This document shows, piece by piece, positions 1 through 7,202 of a DNA stretch of 56,212 nucleotides (positions are counted from its first letter, which is position 1; the number at the start of each line of letters is the position of its first letter). The notes under the pieces are model-generated. The model ran no database searches and was not told where the DNA came from. It worked only from the letters and a program-made list of their open reading frames with translations. The translations under genes were made by a program, and so were the position numbers. The stretch spans positions 1 to 56,212 of the forward strand of contig CANPBT010000008.1 in NCBI GenBank assembly GCA_947572415.1. The letters are read 5' to 3'. Source of the stretch: an uncultured Clostridia bacterium (GTDB lineage: Bacteria > Bacillota > Clostridia > Christensenellales > Borkfalkiaceae).

Positions 1-48
1 ACCTTACTAAAACATTGAAGTCGGTTTCGCAGTACAAAGGCTATTCCT

Positions 49-534
49 ATGATTTTAGGTGAAATCAAAAGGTATTTAAGGGACGGCAACAGCTTGCGCG
101 TTTCGAGAAGCATACGCGACACCGCGTATCAGGTTTTAAAAGTGCGCGAAAAATTAGAGGTGGACGACGAGGACGTAACTTACGACAAAATCGCAAAGGA
201 AATGAACATCGCCGTATCCGAGGTCGCATATGCGTTGGACGCAATCTCCGACCCGGTGTCATTGTACGAGCCTGTATACAACAAATCGGGCGACACGCTT
301 TTATTAATGGACCAGATATTCGACGTGAAGAACAACGACGAAGTGTGGACGGAAAAGGCGGCCTTGTACGACGCAATATCCCGCCTCGAAGGGCGCGAAA
401 AGAAGATACTGTTTTTAAGGTATTTCGAGGGCAAGACGCAGACTGAAATTTCTCAGGAGGTCGGCATATCCCAGGCGCAGGTTTCGCGCCTTGAAAAAAC
501 GGCGCTCAAACAAATAAAAAGTTGCATATCGTAA
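49..534 (+). CDS. sigG: Sporulation RNA polymerase sigma factor, sigma-G type, 5' end missing or broken
   Basis: The 161 residues match the second half of a sigma-70 family sporulation factor. GEIKRYLRDGNSLRVSRSIR near the start is the end of region 2 running into region 3 and is closest to sigma-G, which directs late forespore genes. Region 4 with its helix-turn-helix covers about residues 112-158. Sigma-G is normally about 255 residues, so roughly 90 are missing. The frame can be read back to base 19 (SRFRSTKAIPM, resembling the family's RFSTYAVPM), but a TGA sits at 16-18 and other pieces of region 2 seem to lie in other frames. This may be a poor contig end or a real lesion. Sigma-G is my best call; sigma-F is less likely because of the NSLRVSRS sequence. 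The start at 49 is simply the first ATG. Confidence 0.8.
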   Translation: MILGEIKRYLRDGNSLRVSRSIRDTAYQVLKVREKLEVDDEDVTYDKIAKEMNIAVSEVAYALDAISDPVSLYEPVYNKSGDTLLLMDQIFDVKNNDEVWTEKAALYDAISRLEGREKKILFLRYFEGKTQTEISQEVGISQAQVSRLEKTALKQIKSCIS

Positions 535-541
535 ATAGAAA

Positions 542-565
542 ACGTCCGCGGAGCGGGCGTTTTTT
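542..565 (+). terminator. Intrinsic terminator after sigG
   Basis: The arms ACGTCCGC (542-549) and GCGGGCGT (553-560) pair with one G-T wobble around a GGA loop. A run of T (560-565) follows. Confidence 0.85.
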
Positions 566-605
566 GTTGCGAAAAAGGTGTAAAATATAAATTTCGAAAT
601 TTGTG

Positions 606-634
606 TTGACAAATTCGCGTTTTTATATTATCAT
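606..634 (+). promoter_or_regulatory. Sigma-A-type promoter for the Hpt gene
   Basis: TTGACA (606-611), a 17-base spacer and TATCAT (629-634) lie about 55 bases upstream of the Hpt start codon. Confidence 0.75.
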
Positions 635-690
635 ATATACGATATATTCTGTTGCGGGCGTTTACGCCGTATAAGCGGCAGGAGGTTTAA

Positions 691-1041
691 ATGACGGTTA
701 AAGAATGTTACGAAGTTATGAAAGGCGACTATGACGATGTGTTGAGTCGCTTGCGCACGGACGAAAGAATTAAAAAGTTTTTACTCAAAGTTTTGTCGGA
801 CACGAGTTTTGCGACGCTATGCAACGCAATCGAGGCGAAAGACGCAGAGGAAGCTTTCCGTGCGGCGCACACCTTAAAGGGCGTATGCAAAAACATGTCG
901 ATAACAGGGCTCGCTTACTCCGCAAGCAACCTTACGGAGGCTTTGCGCGGCAAGCAGGCTTTCGGCGACGACGTGGACGCATTGTTTAAAAAGGTAAAAA
1001 AAGACTACGCGCTGACAATGGCGTGCATACAGATGCTTTAA
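691..1041 (+). CDS. Stand-alone histidine phosphotransfer (Hpt) domain protein
   Basis: This 116-residue protein is a single four-helix Hpt domain. The motif AAHTLKGVCKNM places the phospho-accepting histidine at residue 60, with the expected lysine three residues later. Such proteins carry phosphate between receiver domains in a phosphorelay. The start has an AGGAGG ribosome binding site seven bases upstream and its own consensus promoter. No receiver or kinase gene is adjacent; the only two-component pair in the window is more than 1.5 kb away on the other strand. Partners are therefore unknown. It could also serve a diguanylate-cyclase or hybrid-kinase system elsewhere. Confidence 0.85.
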   Translation: MTVKECYEVMKGDYDDVLSRLRTDERIKKFLLKVLSDTSFATLCNAIEAKDAEEAFRAAHTLKGVCKNMSITGLAYSASNLTEALRGKQAFGDDVDALFKKVKKDYALTMACIQML

Positions 1042-1123
1042 GTTTTATTTAATCGGAAATTCAATTAAAAATCGATATACGTATAGCGATATGCGTATGT
1101 TACACAAATAAGGAGATATACGT

Positions 1124-1351
1124 ATGTTACAGAAGTCTAAGTTAAAGAAAGCGATAAACGCCAGCCGCAAAAAGATAGCGGTTCTTGAACAGAAGCGTAC
1201 GCGTTCTCAGGCAGCTTTGGTTTACGCGCTTTTAAATCATACGACGCCCGCCGACGCCGATATCGAATATTTCAATCAGTTTACCGTGCAGATTGAAAAC
1301 GAGCGTTCGCACATGCACGAACTGATGGCGGAGCTTGACAAGCTTATTTAA
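1124..1351 (+). CDS. Small coiled-coil protein of unknown function
   Basis: I do not recognise this 75-residue protein. It is strongly charged, begins with a lysine-rich segment and is predicted helical for most of its length, with heptad-like spacing in residues 12-45 and 50-75. The start has a good AAGGAG site nine bases upstream. An 11-base sequence containing the start codon context (cgtatgttaca, 1121-1131) also occurs 27 bases upstream (1094-1104), so a short local duplication may have created the present start. It is followed by its own terminator. Confidence 0.7.
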   Translation: MLQKSKLKKAINASRKKIAVLEQKRTRSQAALVYALLNHTTPADADIEYFNQFTVQIENERSHMHELMAELDKLI

Positions 1352-1368
1352 TATGCGCTTTATAACTT

Positions 1369-1412
1369 AAAAGCGGCGGAGGGCAAAAAAATTGAAAGCT
1401 CGCCGCTTTTTC
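1369..1412 (+). terminator. Intrinsic terminator after the small coiled-coil gene
   Basis: AAAAGCGGCG (1369-1378) pairs with CGCCGCTTTT (1401-1410); a T tract forms the 3' side of the stem. Confidence 0.7.
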
Positions 1413-1415
1413 CGC

Positions 1416-1450
1416 GTTGACGGTGTATAATTTTTAAAAAACCCGTCAAC
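1416..1450 (+). promoter_or_regulatory. Inverted repeat around a -10 box, upstream of the CvpA gene
   Basis: GTTGACGG (1416-1423) and CCGTCAAC (1443-1450) form a perfect 8-base inverted repeat. The TATAAT at 1426-1431 lies between the arms. No good -35 is found 17 bases upstream, so a bound regulator may control this promoter. It could instead be a simple leader hairpin. Confidence 0.45.
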
Positions 1451-1488
1451 AATTTCAAGGTAAATAAAAATTAAGGAGGTCGATATAT

Positions 1489-2061
1489 ATGCTTCTTGCC
1501 GACTGGATTGTCGTTGGCATACTCGCGTTTTTCTGCTTAATCGGTATATGGGTCGGTTTTGCGCGCGGTTTGCGCTTTTTCACAAGCGGATTTTTCGGCA
1601 TAATTATCGCGATTATCGTCTGCTATGCGCTCGGCGGGCCGATATATAAGATAGGTTTCGTTCAGGATCTTCTCGGGAAGCTTACCGCCGCGCTGACGGG
1701 TAAAAATACTTTCTGCGATATCCTCGTTTCTATCAGGATTGATTTGATTGTCTACTATGTCGCGCTGTTTATTATTGTACTTATTCTGCGCCTTATTATC
1801 GTAAAGATTGTTCTGGCAATTGCGGAAATAGATAACGTCGTTATAACCTTTATCGACAGAATTTTCGGCGTCGTTTTCTTTGCGGCGGTCACGTTGCTGT
1901 TTATGCTCGTCGCATTCTGGATAATCAATCTTATAGGCGGAACGACCGCAGGCACAGTAACCGAAGCTATCGCGGGCAGTAAATTAAAGCTTGACTGGTT
2001 CTACGAAAACAACCCGCTTATGATAATTATCAAGGTAATAAAGTATCAGGTTGTGGTTTAA
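1489..2061 (+). CDS. CvpA family membrane protein
   Basis: The 190-residue protein has four membrane segments (about residues 5-25, 30-50, 84-111 and 124-148) with a short loop between each pair. This matches the CvpA/colicin V production family, whose molecular role is poorly known and is often tied to membrane or cell-envelope homeostasis. The start is preceded by AAGGAGGT at proper distance. A perfect 14-base-pair terminator follows the stop codon. The gene appears to be transcribed alone from the region that holds the GTTGACGG inverted repeat. Confidence 0.8.
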   Translation: MLLADWIVVGILAFFCLIGIWVGFARGLRFFTSGFFGIIIAIIVCYALGGPIYKIGFVQDLLGKLTAALTGKNTFCDILVSIRIDLIVYYVALFIIVLILRLIIVKIVLAIAEIDNVVITFIDRIFGVVFFAAVTLLFMLVAFWIINLIGGTTAGTVTEAIAGSKLKLDWFYENNPLMIIIKVIKYQVVV

Positions 2062-2076
2062 AACGAAGTAAATTTT

Positions 2077-2117
2077 ATGCGGCAGGCAATTATTTATTGC
2101 CTGCCGCATATATTTTT
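2077..2117 (+). terminator. Intrinsic terminator after the CvpA gene
   Basis: Perfect 14-base-pair stem (2077-2090 with 2096-2109, five-base loop) followed by ATATTTTTAT. It ends ten bases before the ylmC start codon. Confidence 0.85.
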
Positions 2118-2119
2118 AT

Positions 2120-2470
2120 ATGGAGTTTACCTTTACGCAATTAAAACAAAAGGAAGTTATAAATTTAAACGACGGCAAAAATCTCGGAAAAGTGTGCGAC
2201 GCCTCGTTTACCTGGCCGGAAAATAAATTTACGGGTATAACGGTAACGGGTTGCCGTGGCTTTAAATTCGGCAGGCAGGACGTCTTTATACCCGTTTGCG
2301 ATATAACCAAAATAGGCGAAGATACGGTGCTCGTCAAGCTTGGCGGCGACAAGCCGGGCGACAAGCCGCCGAAGCCGCCGCACGGAGGCAGACCGAACTG
2401 CCCGCCTCCGTGCCCGCCGCCTTGTCCTCCGTGTCCGCCCGACAGAAGAAGCTACGACGAATACGAATAA
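2120..2470 (+). CDS. ylmC: YlmC/YmxH family PRC-barrel sporulation protein with a Pro/Cys-rich tail
   Basis: Residues 1-75 form a PRC-barrel domain of the YlmC/YmxH family (KEVINLNDGKNLGKV, then the FIPVCDITKIGED strand region), small proteins associated with sporulation in Firmicutes. The last 40 residues are an unusual extension with KPPKPP followed by a cysteine-proline tract (NCPPPCPPPCPPCPP, about residues 92-106) and an acidic end. Four cysteines spaced by prolines could bind metal or cross-link; this is inference. The start matches the family N-terminus but has no Shine-Dalgarno, and a terminator hairpin ends ten bases upstream. A TATATT box at 2109-2114 would allow a nearly leaderless transcript. 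Confidence 0.8.
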   Translation: MEFTFTQLKQKEVINLNDGKNLGKVCDASFTWPENKFTGITVTGCRGFKFGRQDVFIPVCDITKIGEDTVLVKLGGDKPGDKPPKPPHGGRPNCPPPCPPPCPPCPPDRRSYDEYE

Positions 2471-2521
2471 ATTCAAGCGTTGTAAAAAAACAGCGGCAAT
2501 GCCTGCGCATTGCCGCTGTTT
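2441..2521 (+). repeat. Dispersed repeat, copy 1: 3' end of ylmC plus its terminator
   Basis: The last codons of ylmC, 19 bases of spacer and a perfect 13-base-pair hairpin (2490-2502 with 2507-2519, loop CTGC) recur at 6030-6110. The first 40 bases align without gaps at 34 of 40 positions and the hairpin arms are identical. Here the hairpin acts as the ylmC terminator (T-rich tail TTTATTTA). Confidence 0.8.
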
Positions 2522-2587
2522 ATTTAGCCCCGTCACTGCATTACCGCCGTTTCGCGTAAAACGGAATGCGAACCGTTGCGCGGTGCA

Positions 2588-3490
2588 TTAAATATTTACG
2601 GGCAAACTTATACGAAGCGTCAATTTGTTTTTCGCATATTCCGCACCGATTGTGCCGCCCGATTGCTCTAATAATATTTTCGCTATCGACAGCCCGAGCC
2701 CAGTGGATTTCCTCGCGTTTTCCACCGTGTAGAAACGGTCGAATAATTTATTTACTTCTATCGTCGTCAGCTTAGCCGCCGTATTCGACAGAGTGATTTC
2801 GCCTTGTTCCGTCAGCCTGACGCTGAAATCCCCGTCGCTGTATTTTATTGCGTTTTCGATAAGGTTGGAAATAATGCGGTTGAGCGCCACGCGGTTGATA
2901 TCGCAATAAACAGTGCTTTCCGGTATATGAATTTCGGGCGTAATGCCCGCTTGCCGTAAAGCGTTGTATTGCGACGCGATGCATTCTTCCAGAACGGAGT
3001 TTACCGAAAGCCGCTCTTTCGGCGAATCGTAGTCGGGGGAAGTAATCACGGAATATCGGAATAAGTCTGCGGCGAGCTGTTTAAGCGTAGCCGTGCGGTT
3101 TTTGATAATGGCGACGTATCGCTCTGCGTCGCGGCTTTTTTGCTCTTTTTCGAGTAAATCCAGATATCCCGCAATGGCGGTAAGGGGAGTGCGCAGGTCG
3201 TGCGAGATATTCGCTATTGCGTTTTTCAACTCCGAATCGCCTTGTTCGTATTTCAGCCGCTGTTTCCGCAATACCTTCAACTGCTCGTTTATATCAGCCG
3301 CCAAACGACAAACTGTTTTGTCTTTACCGTTAACCGTAATCAAAGTGTTTGTGTCGGCTTTCAGTTTTTCGTTTAATTTGTCGCCTATACCTGCGATATC
3401 TTTTTTCATCAGAATTATTTTAATAATGAGAAATACCGTTAAAAGAAAGAATATCACACAAATAACCGAAAGCCAAATCACAATTTTCAC
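2588..3490 (-). CDS. Membrane sensor histidine kinase
   Basis: I start the protein at the GTG at 3490, five bases after the permease stop codon, giving 300 residues; a second GTG at 3481 is also possible. One N-terminal membrane segment (about residues 5-27) is followed by a linker, the dimerisation/phosphorylation box ISHDLRTPL with His97, the N box (NLIENAIKYS) and the G box (GLGLSIAKILLEQSGG). It autophosphorylates and passes phosphate to a response regulator. The short extracytoplasmic part suggests sensing within the membrane or through the adjacent ABC transporter, as in BceS or VanS-like systems. It is last in an operon of regulator, ATPase, permease and kinase. Confidence 0.88.
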   Translation of the reverse strand: MKIVIWLSVICVIFFLLTVFLIIKIILMKKDIAGIGDKLNEKLKADTNTLITVNGKDKTVCRLAADINEQLKVLRKQRLKYEQGDSELKNAIANISHDLRTPLTAIAGYLDLLEKEQKSRDAERYVAIIKNRTATLKQLAADLFRYSVITSPDYDSPKERLSVNSVLEECIASQYNALRQAGITPEIHIPESTVYCDINRVALNRIISNLIENAIKYSDGDFSVRLTEQGEITLSNTAAKLTTIEVNKLFDRFYTVENARKSTGLGLSIAKILLEQSGGTIGAEYAKNKLTLRISLPVNI

Positions 3491-3495
3491 CCGTT

Positions 3496-4287
3496 TTATT
3501 TTATATCTTTTTTGAAGAATACAACCAAGCCGACCGCGGAGCACGCAACGCATACGCCCGCGGAATACAACGGCAAAGCCCACAACGGGCTCGAAACGCC
3601 CATCATAAATTGCATGGCTTGCCCTGCCGGCAACAAATCGCATAGTGTCTGCAAAATAGTTCTTGCAGCGCCGCTTACATAACTCGGATTGCGCACGTAT
3701 TCAATCCCGTCGTCCGTGCCGTACGCAGGGTAGAATTCGGGCGCAGACAAATTCGCGAGCAGCCAGGAAGCCACAACCAGAAGCAAAAACGTAAGCATGA
3801 GATTTATCACGCTTGCACCCGCTTTATTTGAATATATCATGCTCACCATAGTGAACAGCGAACAAAAAGCAAAAATCGTTAAAACCCCAACAGCGACAAT
3901 TTTAATGGCTTCGACCGTAGGTAATGCAACTGCCGGAAAGCCCAAAATAACTATTGGCAACATATACGCCGCCGACAATACCAAGCTGAACGCCGCTACC
4001 GTAATCAAATTCGCAAAATAAATCTGCCGCCTGTCGTGTCCTACGACAAGCTTATTTCTTATCGTTCCGTCGCCGTATTCCGTGCCGAAGAAGATACTTA
4101 TAAAGATTGCCGCGGCGATTTCGACGGGTATAACGAACATACACATCGCGCTGTCTATTTGCGTATCGTGTTCTGAAATCGCACTGACGACCGTCATCAA
4201 AGCTACAAACGCCACAACTCCGCATAAAGTCCAAAAAAGTTTATTCCTTTTTATCCGCATGAAATTCGCAATCAAAAGTCTATTCAT
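3496..4287 (-). CDS. ABC-2 type transporter permease
   Basis: The 263-residue protein has about six hydrophobic segments: one near residues 17-40, then about 52-68, 95-118, 127-148, 160-180 and a last one at 235-257. The pattern and the short IFFGTEYGDGTIRNKL loop match ABC-2 permeases of exporters such as BcrB or NatB. It overlaps the ATPase gene by eight bases and is followed by the kinase after five bases, so the three are translationally coupled. The substrate is unknown; context suggests export of, or defence against, a membrane-active compound sensed by the kinase. Confidence 0.85.
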   Translation of the reverse strand: MNRLLIANFMRIKRNKLFWTLCGVVAFVALMTVVSAISEHDTQIDSAMCMFVIPVEIAAAIFISIFFGTEYGDGTIRNKLVVGHDRRQIYFANLITVAAFSLVLSAAYMLPIVILGFPAVALPTVEAIKIVAVGVLTIFAFCSLFTMVSMIYSNKAGASVINLMLTFLLLVVASWLLANLSAPEFYPAYGTDDGIEYVRNPSYVSGAARTILQTLCDLLPAGQAMQFMMGVSSPLWALPLYSAGVCVACSAVGLVVFFKKDIK

Positions 4288-5194
4288 TGTTTTTACCTCC
4301 TACGAGGTCGATATAAAAAGCTTCCAAACTTTCGTTGCGCTCGCACATTGTCGTAACGTCGCAATGCTCGCGGTGTAATTTCAGCGTCAGCTCGGTCACG
4401 TTAACTTCGCCGAATATTTCCGCGTCGGTGTCCGACTTTATTGAATATTCGATATTCAGTCCGTCGAGCACGCGGCTTAAAACCTTTGTGTCGCTTACGG
4501 TTATTTCTATACGTTTGCGGCACGCGTTATCAAGCTCCTCCGCGCTCATCTCTTTTACGATTTTGCCGCCGTCGATAAATCCGAAATGCGTCGCTATTTT
4601 CGACAGTTCGTCCAGTATATGGCTCGATACCAGAACGGTAATGCTGCGTTCTCTGTTCAGTTTAAGTATGAGTTCCCTGATGTCGATAATTCCCTGCGGG
4701 TCTAAACCGTTAATCGGCTCGTCCAGAACGAGAAAGTCGGGGTTTCCTGCGAGCGCGACGGCAATGCCGAGGCGTTGCCGCATACCCAGCGAAAAATGTT
4801 TTGCTTTCTTTTTGCCCGTATTCTCCAACCCTACGAGCTGCAATATTTCGCTTATTCCTTCAAACGACGGCGCGCCCAAAATCAGGCATTGCTCTTTTAA
4901 GTTTTCCTCCGCGGTCATATCGAGATAGATGGACGGCGTTTCCACAACCGCGCCCATTCTGCGCCGCGCTATTTCGATAGCGGGGGTGCCGTATTTCGCC
5001 CCGTATATCTCGATTTCACCCGATGTAGGGCGTTGCAATCCGCAAATTATACGGATAAGCGTCGTTTTGCCCGCGCCGTTTTTGCCGACGAAGCCGTAAA
5101 TGCTTCCTTTGGGCACGTGCATTGTAAGCCCGTTTAAGGCTTTGTATTTACCGTAATCTTTTTTTACGGCGTTTGTCTGCAATACATATTCCAT
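4280..5194 (-). CDS. ABC transporter ATP-binding protein (BcrA/NatA type)
   Basis: This 304-residue ATPase has Walker A GKNGAGKTT (residues 37-45), a signature FSLGMRQ (134-140) and Walker B FLVLDEP (154-160), then an H-loop in SSHILDEL. The C-terminal 80 residues form the accessory domain usual in drug-exporter ATPases of the BcrA type. It pairs with the overlapping permease gene to form an exporter. The gene has a good AGGAGG site and is preceded by four TTTACC direct repeats that lie between it and the response regulator, so it can probably be induced apart from the regulator gene. Confidence 0.92.
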   Translation of the reverse strand: MEYVLQTNAVKKDYGKYKALNGLTMHVPKGSIYGFVGKNGAGKTTLIRIICGLQRPTSGEIEIYGAKYGTPAIEIARRRMGAVVETPSIYLDMTAEENLKEQCLILGAPSFEGISEILQLVGLENTGKKKAKHFSLGMRQRLGIAVALAGNPDFLVLDEPINGLDPQGIIDIRELILKLNRERSITVLVSSHILDELSKIATHFGFIDGGKIVKEMSAEELDNACRKRIEITVSDTKVLSRVLDGLNIEYSIKSDTDAEIFGEVNVTELTLKLHREHCDVTTMCERNESLEAFYIDLVGGKNNE

Positions 5195-5209
5195 AAAAAT
5201 TGCCTCCTT

Positions 5210-5274
5210 ATGCTACAGTCTATCAAACAACGGTAAAGATAACGGTAAAGACGGCGGTAAAGAAAGGGTAAAGA
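5210..5274 (-). promoter_or_regulatory. Direct-repeat operator and internal promoter for the ABC/kinase genes
   Basis: Four copies of GGTAAAGA (plus strand 5232-5239, 5244-5251, 5256-5263, 5267-5274; TCTTTACC on the coding strand) are spaced 12, 12 and 11 bases. A -10-like TAGCAT (5210-5215) lies 16 bases downstream of the last unit, so that unit takes the place of a -35 box. Helix-turn spaced direct repeats at this position are typical of OmpR-family regulators. The natural candidate is the regulator encoded just upstream. Confidence 0.65.
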
Positions 5275-5275
5275 T

Positions 5276-5944
5276 TTATTCGTTTTTGAGCTTGAAGCCG
5301 ATTCCCCATACCGAGTCGATGTATTCCTTATCGGTAACGGCCTTTAACTTTTTCCGCAAATTTGCGACGTGGATTTTAAGCGAGCTTTCCGTGCAGTCGG
5401 GCGTTTCGTACGAAACGCCGTCTAAAAGTTCGGATTTGGTAACGACTTTCGCGCTCTTTTGCATTAACATTTTCAAAATTGCGTATTCCGTTCTCGTCAG
5501 ATGTATCTCTATGTCGTCTACCGTAACCCGCCGCGACAGGGTATCAATTGCGATATCGTCGAACGTAAGCGCGGCGCTGTCGGCACAATCTTTTTTTCTG
5601 TCTCGCAATTGCACCGTTATCCGTGCGAGCAGCTCTTGCATATCGAACGGCTTCGTCACGTAGTCCGCCGCGCCGCCAAGCAATAAATTTACTTTGTCGT
5701 TCACGTCGATTTTCGCGCTCACCACGATAACGGGGATATCTTTTATTTTTTCCATTACTTTTTCTCCGCTCAATCCCGGCAACATTAAATCGAGCAGAAC
5801 GAGGTCGGGCTTATCGCCCGAAAGCAGTAACAGAGCCTCCGTGCCCGAATACGCGCGGGATACGGCATAGCCTTCCTTTGTCAGCACTTCCTCCAACATA
5901 TCGCCTATGTAAACGTCGTCGTCTATAATAAAAATTTTTTTCAA
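5276..5944 (-). CDS. OmpR-family response regulator
   Basis: Residues 1-118 are a receiver domain with Asp8 and Asp9, the phosphorylation site Asp52, Ser76 and Lys98 in TKPFD. Residues 125-222 are a winged-helix DNA-binding domain (LTRTEYAILKMLM through VWGIGFKL). The 222-residue length is normal. The start is a TTG with AGGAGG ten bases upstream. It has a strong promoter of its own. As first gene of the operon it should control the exporter and kinase genes through the TTTACC repeats that begin two bases after its stop codon. Confidence 0.93.
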   Translation of the reverse strand: MKKIFIIDDDVYIGDMLEEVLTKEGYAVSRAYSGTEALLLLSGDKPDLVLLDLMLPGLSGEKVMEKIKDIPVIVVSAKIDVNDKVNLLLGGAADYVTKPFDMQELLARITVQLRDRKKDCADSAALTFDDIAIDTLSRRVTVDDIEIHLTRTEYAILKMLMQKSAKVVTKSELLDGVSYETPDCTESSLKIHVANLRKKLKAVTDKEYIDSVWGIGFKLKNE

Positions 5945-5973
5945 AGTTATTATTGCCTCCTTGCGTAATTAAA

Positions 5974-6003
5974 ATTATAACACGTATCAGACGCTTTTTC
6001 AAG
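5974..6003 (-). promoter_or_regulatory. Promoter of the response regulator operon
   Basis: On the minus strand: TTGAAA (6003-5998), 18-base spacer and TATAAT (5979-5974) preceded by TGT, an extended -10. Confidence 0.8.
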
Positions 6004-6029
6004 CAAAAATATAAAAGCCGGGTTTCCGC

Positions 6030-6110
6030 GACGGAAAAAGCTAAGACGAATACAAGTAAATTCAGGCGTTACAAAGAACAGCGGCAATGCGCAGGCATTG
6101 CCGCTGTTTT
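6030..6110 (+). repeat. Dispersed repeat, copy 2: stray ylmC 3' end and hairpin
   Basis: Matches 2441-2521 (34 of the first 40 bases, then one single-base deletion), including remnants of the last ylmC codons and an identical 13-base-pair hairpin (6078-6090 with 6095-6107). The loop is GCAG here and CTGC in copy 1, each the reverse complement of the other. The T-rich side faces the plus strand although no plus-strand gene precedes it. On the minus strand it may serve as terminator for the DUF421/DUF4363 pair. Confidence 0.8.
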
Positions 6111-6122
6111 TTGTAGTTTTAT

Positions 6123-6500
6123 TTACAATATGTTTTCGAGTTTGAACGAGTACGCTCCGGGCAGGTTTTTCACAATTTCCCGAAGTACCTCGATTTTGCC
6201 GAGCGCAAGCTCGTAGTCGCCGCAGTAAATAAGCCCGCAAGCCTCGCTCAGCCAGTAATCCACGTACGAAATGTCGTTGTGCGGTATAAACATATGCAGC
6301 TTGCTCTTTTTATCCAGCCACATTTCGCGCACGGCGTACCCGTCCTCGCGGTTAGCCGTTTCCGCCTCAACCTTTTTGTAAAGCGTTTCGACTGCGTCGT
6401 GAAATTCGTCAAACTGACTGTTCATATAAATATCCACGCCGATAAACAGCGCTATGCACGCCATAAGCGCGACAAGAGTGTAAATAATAGATTTTACCAT
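6123..6500 (-). CDS. DUF4363 family protein
   Basis: The 125-residue protein has one N-terminal membrane segment (residues 5-24) and a helical domain beginning FDEFHDAVETLYKKVEAE. Size, topology and position directly after a DUF421 gene match the DUF4363 family of Firmicutes, which has no assigned reaction. The start ATGGTAA overlaps the stop of the DUF421 gene by seven bases, so the two are translationally coupled and probably form one membrane complex. Confidence 0.75.
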   Translation of the reverse strand: MVKSIIYTLVALMACIALFIGVDIYMNSQFDEFHDAVETLYKKVEAETANREDGYAVREMWLDKKSKLHMFIPHNDISYVDYWLSEACGLIYCGDYELALGKIEVLREIVKNLPGAYSFKLENIL

Positions 6501-7168
6501 TTTCCGCGCACATCCATTTCTAGTATTTTATATTTTTCGCCGCGCTTTTGGAAGTATACCCTGCCGTCGCCGTTCACCGTCATAACCACGACCTGCTTCA
6601 GTTTTGCTTTCTGCCCGTCAAGGAACTCTTTCAGCTTCCCGTCGTCAATGCCGCACGCGGTGAGGTTTTTCTTGTCTGCTTTTCCCCCGTCGACAAGCAG
6701 AAGCGAAAGGGAGGACGAGCTTTTGTCGGGGTTTTCCAGCGCGGAAAAGCTTCCGTTCGCCTCGTACAGCCCGTAATAAACGTCGTCAAGGCTGAAATAC
6801 CCCGCAACGCGCATACTCTCTATAAGGTCGCTCACGTCGAGGTTGTTCTTTTTAAGCTGATATTCGTCGATTCCGTTTTTATTGATTACGACCGACGGCT
6901 TCCCGCATATTACCGACTTCATAGGCTTGAACCATAAATCCAGAAGCCATACAATCTGGTGCAGTATGAATATCGAAATTATCGCGATTATGCCGTAAAG
7001 CAAAGGTATGGAGGTGTCCGCCATAGGTATGCAGGCGAGCTCGGCAATAAGCAGAGAAATTACGAACTCGAAGGGCTGCATTTCGCCCACCTGACTTTTG
7101 CCCATAAGTCGCATAACCGTAAGCAATATCAAAAATATTATCGCGGTGCGTACAAATATAAGTGCCAT
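6494..7168 (-). CDS. DUF421 (YetF-type) membrane protein
   Basis: The 224 residues begin with three membrane segments (about 5-20, 34-52 and 56-78) and carry the family signature RLMGKSQVGEMQPFEFVISL. A soluble alpha/beta domain follows, with the conserved KPSVVINKNGI segment. Members in Bacillus (YetF and relatives) have been linked to spores, but the biochemical role is unclear. There is no Shine-Dalgarno before the ATG; the 40 bases upstream are AT-rich. The gene is divergent from folC and shares a promoter region with a 13-base inverted repeat. Confidence 0.85.
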   Translation of the reverse strand: MALIFVRTAIIFLILLTVMRLMGKSQVGEMQPFEFVISLLIAELACIPMADTSIPLLYGIIAIISIFILHQIVWLLDLWFKPMKSVICGKPSVVINKNGIDEYQLKKNNLDVSDLIESMRVAGYFSLDDVYYGLYEANGSFSALENPDKSSSSLSLLLVDGGKADKKNLTACGIDDGKLKEFLDGQKAKLKQVVVMTVNGDGRVYFQKRGEKYKILEMDVRGKW

Positions 7169-7202
7169 AAAATAAGTTTGTACAAAATTAATTTCAATAT
7201 TC

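Noticed and set aside
1..60. Skin-like element junction in a sporulation sigma gene
   Set aside because: The gene resembles sigG, not sigK, and no recombinase gene or attachment repeat is visible in the window.
1094..1131. Repeated 11-mer cgtatgttaca as a regulatory site
   Set aside because: Two copies only, one containing the start codon; more likely a local duplication.
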